Below, in pieces: positions 37,634-46,549 of a DNA stretch of 64,000 nt. Every line of letters begins with the position of its first letter. Position 1 is the first letter of the stretch. The position numbers and the translations under genes were made by a program. The stretch is from NCBI GenBank assembly GCA_963576735.1, contig OY755197.1, forward strand, positions 7,638,501-7,702,500, in the 5' to 3' direction. The notes beneath the pieces are model-generated. The model did no database searches. It was not told where the DNA came from and saw only the letters and a list, made by a program, of their open reading frames with translations. This DNA is from Bedellia somnulentella. Its lineage: Eukaryota; Arthropoda; Insecta; Lepidoptera; Bedelliidae.

Positions 37634-37859
37634 GCTTTGTAAATTTGCCATAAAGAGAAAATATTTGTTCGTGAGTTTGTTTGTCTGTAATAAATAGGCT
37701 CCGAAGTAAGAAAACTTTTTTTGAATTATTTAATTAATAGAAACCTATAACCTTAATAAGAAATATAGGCTATATAACAGCAGATTAAATTTCTTATAAA
37801 TAAAAATATAATAAACTTCCAAAAGTGACTTTCTAAGTACCTACTTAAAAGGCGATTTC

Positions 37860-38445
37860 TATTTTTGGAGCTCAGGTGACGCAGGTAATTTTGCTACGAT
37901 TTTGGAACTTAGTCCTTTTGCTAAATATTCATCATAATCATCAGCCAATAAACATCCATTTGACATAGGCCTCCCTAATAGATCTCTAGAACGACCAGTC
38001 CTTTGCTGCCCGCAACCGTCGCCTTCCCGCGACCTCAAGTCGTCGACCACCTTGCGGGGGTGTACCCTCACTATAGGCACCACTTCAGAACTTTCAATGT
38101 TACCTACCTTTTGCCACATAAGTTGTGCAATTCTTTAGGCTATGCCAAGGACCCCGGTTCTTCTAAGGATCTTCTCGTTGCGGATACGATCGCTTAGTAA
38201 AACTCCCAGTATAGCCCTCTCAATTGCCATAGCTCAGAGGCGATATATGCGTGTATTCATCAAGGCAGTATCATCACCCTTCTTAATTACTCGGGCATGG
38301 TAAAGAACTTTTGAACGTATTCCACCCGCATTCAAAAGCTCTGCCGTAATTCTGTCCTCACCCGCTGCCTTGTTGTTCTTCGACCGTTTGAGAGCCATAG
38401 TAATCTCGTAGAGGCTGAAATTCAGACTGAATCAGATGTCCCGGA
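37860..38445 (-). pseudogene. rearranged RTE-type LINE fragment
   Basis: On minus the high side encodes MALKRSKNNKAAGEDRITAE and LLNAGG (start of an RTE reverse transcriptase). It jumps to MAIERAILGVLLSDRIRNEK and ILRRTG (C-terminal part), then AGGTGGTCGACGACTTGAGG and GGCCTATGTCAAATGGATGT, the 3' end. A large internal deletion has removed the catalytic core. Confidence 0.78.
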
Positions 38446-38458
38446 TATCTTTGGTATA

Positions 38459-38596
38459 CACCCGATTTCTGAATTGAGTATTCCAGCAGAGAACAACTTA
38501 AGTATCGTTCTGTCGCATTGAAATCTTAACAACTGAATGAGACAAAACGATACTTACGTCGTTCTCAGCTTGAATACTCAATTCAGAAATCGGGCG
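38459..38596. mobile_element. 138-bp palindromic MITE, TSD ATA
   Basis: Second copy of the element at 6474-6611: same length, ends CACCCGATTTCTGAATTGAG / CTCAATTCAGAAATCGGGCG, flanked by ATA on both sides. It lies beside the RTE fragment. Confidence 0.85.
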
Positions 38597-39054
38597 ATAG
38601 TATCGGGTTAATCATGCTGCCCGATAGACAGATCTCTTGCGAAAACTTGGAGCCCTTGCCTTAAAAGTAATTAAGCAACATTTTATTATTAGCTGTACAA
38701 AATAATCGGAGAAACACGATGATGATGATGATGAGAGTTACAATTTAATTTTTAAGTCATTCTAAGAAGGATATATCCTGATTTTCAGACTTTAAATAAT
38801 GTTCTGCATTCCCGAAGTGTTATCTCAGAACAAATATCATTTATAAATAAACATATGTAGACGTTACTTTTTGAGTTCCGCAAGTATTTTAAGAGTAAGT
38901 GGCCAATCTATTAATTTAGGTTTAGTGGGCTATGGCGGAATCACCCTATCCATGCTCGACCCCACGGTGGGGACGTATATAACTGAAACTTATTGCTATA
39001 AATCCCATATCTGAGGAAATGATTGTAAAATGAAGGATATAGTTGTTGTTATTG

Positions 39055-39200
39055 ATTTGACGACGTCCGTGGTCGAGTGTATAGCTTCTCGGTCCGGAGG
39101 AGTCGGGTTCGATCCCCGCTGAGAGCAACATTTATGTAATGAGAATAATAAATTGAATGAAAATGATAGTTTCTTAGTCTTGGATGTTATTTATATGTGT
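39055..39200 (+). repeat. SINE-4, tRNA-derived
   Basis: Head GACGTCCGTGGTCGAGTGTA ... GGGTTCGATCCCCGCTGAGA (B box), then GCAACATTTATGTAATGAGA and the tail segment GTTTCTTAGTCTTGGATG. Copies: 54212-54300 and 63375-63497 (minus). Confidence 0.8.
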
Positions 39201-39202
39201 AC

Positions 39203-39330
39203 TAGCTTTTTGCCCGCGACTACGTCCGCGTGGACTACATTTATTGCATCCAGTTTACATCCAAAATACCAAAACACTATCTCTACTACTTGTTTTTTGG
39301 GTGATGTAAAGGATATAAAAGAACATTGAG
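39203..39330 (-). mobile_element. Helitron 3' end fragment
   Basis: On minus it ends CCACGCGGACGTAGTCGCGG-GCAAAAAG-CTAG before host T. CCGCGTGGACTAC-type and CGCGGAC hairpins are usual for lepidopteran Helitron termini. The 5' end was not found. Confidence 0.65.
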
Positions 39331-39334
39331 AATT

Positions 39335-39490
39335 TTTTAGTGATTGTTTGGCTATGCAGTTGGAGACCCATCACAAAAATCCTTTATTTGACTACCCTTT
39401 CACCATTCAACTTCCGAAAGTGGATGAAGAATTATTCGCTCCGAAGCTATGGCTACCCTTTTTGGGATTTATGGCTGTTAGTATATACTC
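39335..39490 (+). repeat. diverged SINE-1 3' half
   Basis: TTTTAGTGATTGTTTGGCTA, GGAGACCCATCACAAAAATC, TGGCTACCCTTTTTGGGATT, GCTGTTAGTATATACTC. The 5' head is absent. Confidence 0.7.
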
Positions 39491-40014
39491 ATGAATGATT
39501 GATGGATGTATTTCAAAAATTCCTTTTGTACAGATCCACAAACTTTTCTTGGCCGACGGCAGAATTGGTACTACTATCGCCATTTTGAAATTCATATTGT
39601 CATTGTCAGTTAGCCCTCTACTAAATAAAAACTTATAGTGTGACATACGTATATAATAAATTATCATTTTCTTTTTAATAATTTTATATAGGTAACTATT
39701 TTTTAAACACAATTAGTTATATAATGTTTCTTTGCTTATTTATAAACGCTTTTAAAAATGTGAATTATTATTTACTAGCTGACCCGACAGTCTTCGAACT
39801 GTCATAAAAGTTTAGTATGAACTGAAGTATCTATAACAAAGAAAATAAGAAATCGTACCGCGATGCAGAAAGCAACGCAATATTCATACAATATGCTTTC
39901 AATTATCTTTATTCATACATATTCGCATAGTTAAATGTGAAAAAAAAGGATAAGTGCATCCTATTATTCTAACCTAACACAAAAGCAAAAAAAATACGCA
40001 AAAAGACTTTGACC

Positions 40015-40085
40015 ACCCGGGATTCGAACCTGGGTCTTTCGTACTTAGTGTTTACCAAACGGTATACCGCTACGCCTCGCAGACA
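40015..40085 (-). repeat. tRNA-like segment inside the Helitron
   Basis: On minus: GGCGTAGCGGTATACCGTTT and CCCAGGTTCGAATCCCGGGT, the latter a perfect B box in a good T stem. The acceptor stem does not close, so I call it a carried SINE head or captured tRNA relic. Confidence 0.55.
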
Positions 40086-40423
40086 TTTGTGTAAGTCTCA
40101 AATTTGTGATATCCTATATATCTAGTAGTCATACTCATACTATTGACAAACAATTAAATGGACAATTATTTTTATGAAAATGAATGAAACCCTTATTTTT
40201 TCCAAAAAGACTATTAATGAAGAGTCCGATAAAGTCGGTCGATGAAAAATTAATCGTGTAAATATGGGGAACCATATAAAAGTTATGTTTTTTTATGCTC
40301 CTGTGGGAACCCTTGCGAAATCCGGGATAAATTATATCCTATATGTTGGCCAGGTGTATAACCTACATTCATGCCAAATTTGATCAAGATCGGTCCGGTA
40401 GAATTAACGTGATGAACGGACAT

Positions 40424-40428
<5 letters not shown>

Positions 40429-40454
<26 letters not shown>
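40429..40454 (+). repeat. (CAGA)n microsatellite
   Basis: Six tandem CAGA/GACA units within the minus-strand Helitron, next to CGGTCCGGTAGAATTAACGT-type sequence usual near such arrays. Confidence 0.9.
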
Positions 40455-40611
40455 TTTTTTTCAAAAATAGCAAATTTGGCTTCAGTATCGAAAATAAAAC
40501 ATATTCCACCGGTTTTTATTTTTTTTTTCTTCAATGTACAGTTTTGACCTCGTTACAGTCTTATTATAGTATAGATTTTGCTAAAATTATCGTATTAAGA
40601 ACGAACTTATT

Positions 40612-40705
40612 TCATTAATTTATCATGGTTGTTCACGATGAGGGAAAACATCGTGAAGAAACCCACATGGCTAAGTTGTACCAATGTCACGTGATGAACT
40701 TTTGA
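40612..40705 (+). repeat. SINE-2 internal fragment
   Basis: TTTATCATGGTTGTTCACGA, GAGGGAAAACATCGTGAAGA, AAGTTGTACCAATGTCACGT. Both ends are missing, with an internal deletion. Confidence 0.75.
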
Positions 40706-40728
40706 GTCTTTAATCTTTAAGAATAGGA

Positions 40729-41727
40729 GAATTTTCCAGTGATCCTTCTTCTATAGATTTTGGAGTACCCCAAGGCAGCATATTGGGACCAAGTTTATTT
40801 ATTATCTACATGAATGACCTGGGGTCAGCAGTACCACAGACAAACATAACTAAAACTATCTGTTATGCTGATGATACGGCGATGATTTTTGTCGGGGATA
40901 GTTGGGAACAAACTTTCAAGGTAGCCGAAGAAGGCCTAGGTAAGGCTGCTGACTGGCTCTCCAACAACCTATTAACGCTCAATGTAGCCAAAACAAAATA
41001 TTTGAGTTTTCATAAGACCAAAGCTTCTCAACCCAATCCTGATCGACTGCTGACAATGCACAGATGTCACCCACCAACAAAAGACTGCTCCTGTGAAGTC
41101 ATTGAAAGAGTAGACTCAATCAAATATCTTGGCATAGTACTGGATGAAAAACTAAACTTTGCAAAACATATAGAATACGTATCAGGAAGAGCCAGAAAAC
41201 TTATTCATATAATGCGACTACTACGTAACGGTGCCAGTAAAGAGATACTCCTAAACGTATACACAGCTCTTTGTCAATCAGTCTTAGGGTACTGCATCCC
41301 ATGCTGGGGAGGGTCTTCCAAAACAAACATGTTAGTGTTAGAGAGAGCTCAACGCTCAGTTTTAAAGGTCATGTTAAAAAAAACAAAAAGATTCCCGACT
41401 ACTGAGCTCTACAAAGAATGCCAGGTACTGTCTGTACGTCGACTTTTTATTTACAGAGCATGTCTGCTGCAACATCGTATAACTCTCAACTCTCCAGACT
41501 ACATTAAACTTCTACAAAAAAGAACTTTCAAAATAAATGTACCAGCTTCTAACACGCGATTTTCACAAAGATTTCCGACGTTTCTCCATCCTTTTTTGTA
41601 CAACCAGATCATAAAAACCTGTGACATAAAATGCGCAACAATTCAAGAAACAAAGAAATTGATAAAAACGTGGCTTCTCAAGTTAACTTATGAAGAATCC
41701 GAGGAGTTATTAAACATACCCAGATAA
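40729..41727 (+). pseudogene. 5'-truncated non-LTR retrotransposon reverse transcriptase, open C-terminal half
   Basis: The frame is open from about 40729 to the stop at 41725: SSIDFGVPQGSILGPSLFII, ICYADDTAMIFVGDSWEQTF (YADD catalytic box), IERVDSIKYLGIVLDEKLNF, LNVYTALCQSVLGYCIPCWG, LKKTKRFPTTELYKECQVL. About 330 codons, no stops, so fairly young. The N-terminal endonuclease and the first RT motifs are missing. It is a different family from the FADD elements at 8088 and 46550. T-rich sequence with TTTATTTATTTATTTACT follows. Confidence 0.87.
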
Positions 41728-42492
41728 TCATAAATTATGTCGTACATATACGTATATATGAGATTACTTGTTTATTTATTTATTTACTATGATTTTATGT
41801 ATTATTATTATTTATGTATTATTTACTCTACACAAAACTATCTTTTGCGTAAGTATCTAATTATACTATATATAAATATCTATACCAATATTATAAAGAG
41901 GAAAGGTTTGATTTTTTGTTTGTTTGTTTGTTTGTTTGTTTGAATTGAATAGGCTCCAAAACTACTAGACGGATTTGAAAAATTCTTTCACTGTTATGAT
42001 GCTACACTATTCCCGAGTGACATAGGCTATATTTTATTTTCAAAAAAATTAGGGATCCTTACGTAAACTTCAAAAATGTAACCCAAGGTTTTAAAGAAAT
42101 ACCAAAAAAAATCCTTACATCGCGTGCGCTGCGAAAACTATTGACAATAGAATAAAATTATGTACTACAATTTTATAGAACACATCATTGTCTAAAAATA
42201 TGCCCGGACAGCATGTCTCTAACTATTATAGTTATCTCACAACAAGCGTCATTATATAAAATTATTTAAAAATTAAATTAAAATCCTGCTTTAGAAAAGA
42301 CTCTTTATTTGTACCTATCTAATCCTTATGAAAAACGTATATATTATTTCAGACTACTTCAATACCCTTATATTACTTTTTGAATTATTCGATTCGAACA
42401 TTCCATTCGAAAGTTATCTCGAATTAAAAAAATAGATAAAACTCCGCTCGATTAGCTATGCATAGTAAGTTGTTGCAGGCGTCACGAAGGGG

Positions 42493-42849
42493 TACGGGAG
42501 GCTGCTTATCAAAGAGTTAAAGCAAAATTTAATTGTAGCGACAATTATCACTGGCCCAGCAGCCGGTCAATTAGCTCATATACCGAGGATACCGATGATC
42601 CAAACTGATCTGCCAATTCCATTTAAACGGCTACAATTTCAGGTTAAAACATCTTTTGCTTTAACAATTAATAAGTCCCAAGGCCAAACCTTCAAATTAG
42701 TAGGGATTGACCTGCGAAAGAATTGTTTTACTCACGGTCAACTGTACGTTGGCCTGTCGCGGGTGGGAGCTCCTGAACATCAATTTATTTTGCTGCCCCA
42801 AAATACAACAACGTCAAATATTGTTTACAGGGAAGCTCTAACTCTATAA
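42493..42849 (+). pseudogene. Helitron Pif1-type helicase C-terminal fragment
   Basis: Encodes GRLLIKELKQNLIVATIITG, QLAHIPRIPMIQTDLPIPFK, QVKTSFALTINKSQGQTFKL and HGQLYVGLSRVGAPEHQFIL. The (A/T)INKSQGQT and QLYVGLSRV motifs are helicase motifs near the C-terminus of Helitron Rep/Hel. Open to the stop at 42847; the ATPase Walker part is missing. Confidence 0.9.
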
Positions 42850-42902
42850 ATTGAATGGCTTTTGATGTAATTACTCATTATGAAATAATAAATACAAAAA
42901 AA

Positions 42903-43165
42903 TATAACATACATACATACATATACTCACGGCTATAAATCCCTAGAAGGGGTAGCCAGAGCTAAGGAATCAGAAATTCCTCAGCCACTTTTGGAAGTTG
43001 CGTGGGGAAAAGATGGTGAAATAAAGGTTGTTGGTGATGGGCTGATGGGTCTCCAACCGCATCGCCCAAAAATCCCTCAAAAGCCCCACTACCGTTAGTC
43101 GCCTCTTACGTACACCCACCGGAAGAAATGGGGTAGTGCTATTCTAAGCCGACACTACACTGCAA
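42903..43165 (-). repeat. SINE-1 nested in the Helitron
   Basis: Sense-minus, full-length, tail (CATA)n at 42908-42925. It has a small internal duplication (GATGGGCTGATGGG) near 43037. Confidence 0.88.
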
Positions 43166-43299
43166 AAAATATAACATAGCTTAAAACTTAAAAAAAAATA
43201 ATTAAATAATAATACATGTAATAAAATAAAAAACTAAGGTTAATGATAATTTATGCCCGAGCGAAGCCGGGACGGGCTGCTAGTTATCTATATTATATT

Positions 43300-43785
43300 A
43301 TGCTATATATTATACAAATATTTTACTATATTTGTCACTTTCCTAGATAATAGATTGAATGATTGTAACAATTTTTTTCTGCTTAAGCCTTTAACAAATC
43401 AACACAGTATTGTGTTGATTTTGTATTTTAGATTAGAATTTAAAATTTTCTTTTTATTTACTACGCCACCTGCGAAACCCTGTTTACGCTTTAATGTAAC
43501 ATGCCTACCATGTCCCCCACGATACAGGCTATGCCTAGTGTAGGGGACAACGACCTCTCCAATTGTAAAATTTCGTCACCTAATTACCAAATATCACTTA
43601 AAGGTACCTTTGTAATGTAAACTGTTGTTATTTTGGTTATTGCTGGTGTAATAATAAATATTTTTCATTTTTCATTTTTTCATTTTTTTTGAGTCTTATA
43701 TCGTTAAAATAATAAATTTAATTAATATTAGCCTATATAATTTATAATTATTACCCTTAAAATGGTTATGTTTTATTTACTGGCA
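43300..43785. other. spacer, nothing recognised
   Basis: AT-rich DNA with TTTCATTTTTCATTTTTTCA runs near 43670. An open frame at 43253-43543 begins in the Helitron end and has no recognised content. Confidence 0.45.
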
Positions 43786-43789
43786 ATAC

Positions 43790-43990
43790 TTATATCGATG
43801 ACAGCGACGCTCTAACCGGCCAAGAAAAGTTTGTGGATCTGCCCGGCTAGTACGAGCCATGTTTAAGCTGGGTATCGCGTGGGATAAAGCAGCCATCTCT
43901 TACGCACTTACTTCGTATCGTATACTGCCATTTCATTCTAACCGTTATCGTGTCGATAAAATAGCGCTCGTGCTTGCCCTTCTGTAGTGG
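43790..43990. repeat. repeat family R6, copy 3
   Basis: GGTATCGCGTGGGATAAAGC, AGCCATCTCTTACGCACTTA, TCGTGTCGATAAAATAGCGC. This is the cleanest of the three copies. Confidence 0.6.
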
Positions 43991-44261
43991 TTATGACAGT
44001 CAATCACATCAAGTTTCAAGATTCTTAATACAGAAATGTCGAAAATCTCCATACTAACTTCCATTTGCTATTCAAACCCCTTAGTTCCATAAAATATGTG
44101 ATAAGAATCATGAAACAAATCTTTTTGTACCAAGTTTCTATGTTCGAGTTATTATGTTCGTTCTAGTACGAATAGTAACTATGGATTTTAGGATCTTTAA
44201 TCGCGTGTTATAACATGGGTTTAGTTTTGTAAGTTGTTTTAATTGTAATGTTGATACCTTG

Positions 44262-44418
44262 TAGTGTCGGCTTAGAATAGCACTACCCCATTTCTTCCGG
44301 TGGGTGTACGTAAGAGGCGACTAACGGTATTGGGGCTTTTAAGGGATTTTAGGGTTGGAGACCCATCACCAATAACCGTTGTTGAAGCATCTTTTCCCCA
44401 CTCAACTTTCCAAAAGTG
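44262..44418 (+). repeat. SINE-1 5' two-thirds
   Basis: AGTGTCGGCTTAGAATAGCA to CCACTCAACTTTCCAAAAGT; the 3' hairpin and tail are missing, unusual because most truncations remove the 5' side. Probably cut by a later deletion or by the Helitron beside it. Confidence 0.8.
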
Positions 44419-44464
44419 TATTGTAATTTACATGTTTATATTCGTTTGCAATATATTACCTTGT

Positions 44465-44695
44465 TTTAAATAACACACAGCGCCATCTCCCATTCATCCA
44501 GCAAGCCAACAATGTTTTGGTTTTCCCTCAGGAATATATTTCTTTCAGTGATAAAAAGTACCCTATTATTTAATTTGGACTTCCAACTATACGTCTGCAA
44601 AATTTCAAAGCAATCGGTTCAGTAGTTACGGCGTGAAAGCGGAACAAATAAACAAACAAACAAACTCACTTTCCGATTTATAATATTAGTATGGA
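44465..44695 (-). mobile_element. Helitron 5' end fragment
   Basis: On minus: TCCATACTAATATTATAAAT, then GTTTGTTTGTTTATTTGTTC and CGTAACTACTGAACCGATTG, standard lepidopteran Helitron 5' sequence. The 3' end was not found. Confidence 0.75.
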
Positions 44696-44939
44696 GTATG
44701 GATTCTACAAAATTTAAATATATCGTTGAGTTAGTATCCTACATAATACAATCCTGCATAATACAAATGGTTTGGGGCTACCTTGATCAGTGAATGTGTC
44801 CGTAAATTTATTTTTATTATTATTTATTGGTCATCTCCCAAAAATCATGTAATATCCCTAGACCGTTTCTCCTCTTATGACACTCCGGTAGAAAATAGCT
44901 AAAGCTATCCTAAGCAGATACCACACATCACGGATAAGT

Positions 44940-45580
44940 ATGCATGCATATACTCACGGCTATAAATCCCTAGAAGGGGTAGCCAGAGCTAAGGAATTAG
45001 AAATTCCTCAGCCACATTTGGAAAAATAACAACATAACATAACATAACATAAACGTTCACGCCGTTTATCCCCGAGGGGGTTGGCAGAGGTACCAATACT
45101 CCTGAACTCACATGGCAAGCGCCATCTAGTTTCCAGAGAAGGTACCCACTTTTTGCTTAGACAGTGTACTCACGTGGTAGGGGGCAGGCCTATCGCCGTT
45201 TTGTACGAATACACTGTCACATGACTAAGTATAACTCAGCCATGTGGGTTTCCTCACGATGTTTTCCATCACCGTTAGCAACCATGATAAATTAACCACA
45301 CATATGACATTAGAAAAGACAAATTGGTGTAGGCCCGTCCCAGGATTGGAACTCACGCCCTTCTGTTTTTCGGGCGGGTGTTCTACCCACTGGACTATCA
45401 TGTCGCTATTTGGAAAAATGAGTGGGAAAAGGATGGTAAAGTAAAGGTTGTTGGTGATGGGTCTCCAGCCGCATCGCCCAAAAATCCCTTAAAAGCCCCA
45501 ATACCGTTAATTGCCTCTTACGTTCACCCATCGGTAGAAACGGGGTAGTGCTATTCTAAGCCGACACTACGCGGAAAATC
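44940..45580 (-). repeat. SINE-1 copy split by SINE-2
   Basis: 3' part at 44945-45027 and 5' part at 45420-45577, interrupted by the SINE-2 at 45028-45407. Rejoined, it is a full-length SINE-1. Confidence 0.9.
45028..45407 (-). mobile_element. SINE-2, full-length, nested with 12-bp TSD
   Basis: 380 bp between two copies of ATTTGGAAAAAT (45016-45027, 45408-45419). On minus it starts GCGACATGATAGTCCAGTGG (A box) and GTTCCAATCC (B box), and ends GGCGTGAACGTTTATGTTAT-(GTTAT)n. This defines the exact borders of SINE-2 and shows LINE-type integration. Confidence 0.93.
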
Positions 45581-45764
45581 ATGGATAAGTCAAAAGGTAT
45601 TATTGACATAACTCTTGCTTTATAGTGCTAAACTCGAATAGTTTTACCCACTCTTCTTACTTTGTTGAGGAGAATCTATACTCTAAAGTTTATTGTGATC
45701 GGTTGGTATTTGATGGCGATGTGGATGGGCACGAATTGCCATCATTATCATTACAAACATATAC

Positions 45765-45915
45765 ATACACTCACGGCAATTAATCCCAAAAAGGTGTAGC
45801 CAGAGCTTCAGAGCTAGAAACTCCTCAGTCACATTTAAAATTTGATAAGGGACAAAATGGTAGAAATAAAATATCGTTGGTTATGGTGATGGTGATAGTC
45901 GGCACCACACAGCAA
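45765..45915 (-). repeat. degenerate SINE-1
   Basis: Contains TACACTCACGGCAATTAATC, GTAGCCAGAGCTTCAGAGCT, ACTCCTCAGTCACATTTAAA and a 5' end TGTGTGGTGCCGAC (minus). The middle is deleted. Confidence 0.7.
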
Positions 45916-46139
45916 AATTAAAAAGAAATGACATAAAAGGGAATTTACGTTAATATAGAACCTCATTAATTTACAGACTTTAGCAAGCCTATATCTCAAA
46001 GCTTACGTCATGTCTACAAACAATCTATGTTTGTTTACGAGATTTGTTTTATTTTACGATATTATGATAACAACACGTGTATGATACAATATAGGAAACT
46101 AGTTCTTTGCTTTGTGTAGATATAAAAGTCTAGGTTCTT

Positions 46140-46345
46140 TACTTTATCCCAAACTAACGGTCCGCCCCGTCTTCGTACGGATGATGTTAAATATTTTTTA
46201 CTGCTTACCCCTACGATATTGAGCGTTATGATATCCTATGTAATTTTCCTAGTTCTAATATACCTCCCCAACAATTTTCAGCTTAATCGGCTCAGTCGTT
46301 GGTGAGTTATAAATAGTGTAACTAAAACGATTTTCTTTTATATGT
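46140..46345 (-). repeat. possible Helitron-derived piece
   Basis: CGGTCCGCCCCGTCTTCGTA and CAATCGGCTCAGTCGTTGGT resemble segments near Helitron ends in this window. No CTAG terminus identified. Confidence 0.35.
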
Positions 46346-46549
46346 TTAGATGAAGATGACAAATAATTTTATTTATTTATTTACTTATATTGTACAACAT
46401 CACAGAAGACTAATTCGTTATACAAATTAAACTAACACTAATAAAATAAGAACATAAAAACATAAATGATAAACTCTTAAAATGTAACCAAAACATATAG
46501 AAAAACATCCAACATAACTTATCTTGGATGTACTTGTACTTATCCATTT

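Larger units (their letters stand above)
39775..40575 (-). mobile_element. non-autonomous Helitron, 801 bp
   Basis: On minus it starts TCTATACTATAATAAGACTG (40575, host A before it) and ends GACAG-TTCGAAGA-CTGTC hairpin, GGGTCAG, CTAG (39775-39778, host T after it). The same terminal hairpin occurs in the element at 16845-17105. The interior holds a tRNA-like stretch (40015-40085) and a CAGA microsatellite (40429-40454). Confidence 0.8.
41879..43283 (+). mobile_element. Helitron with helicase remnant, 1.4 kb
   Basis: Starts TCTATACCAATATTATAAAG (host A before it), has the usual (GTTT)n and GGCTCCAAAACTACTAGACG 5' region, and ends CCCGAGCGAAGCCGGGACGG-GCTG-CTAG (host T after it). It carries a helicase C-terminal piece (42493-42849) and a nested SINE-1 (42903-43165). 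Most of the Rep/helicase gene has been deleted. Confidence 0.88.

Noticed and set aside
40760..41727. Same family as the FADD LINEs
   Set aside because: The catalytic box is YADD, and the C-terminal domain (GYCIPCWGG, KRFPTTELYKECQVL) differs; treated as a separate family.
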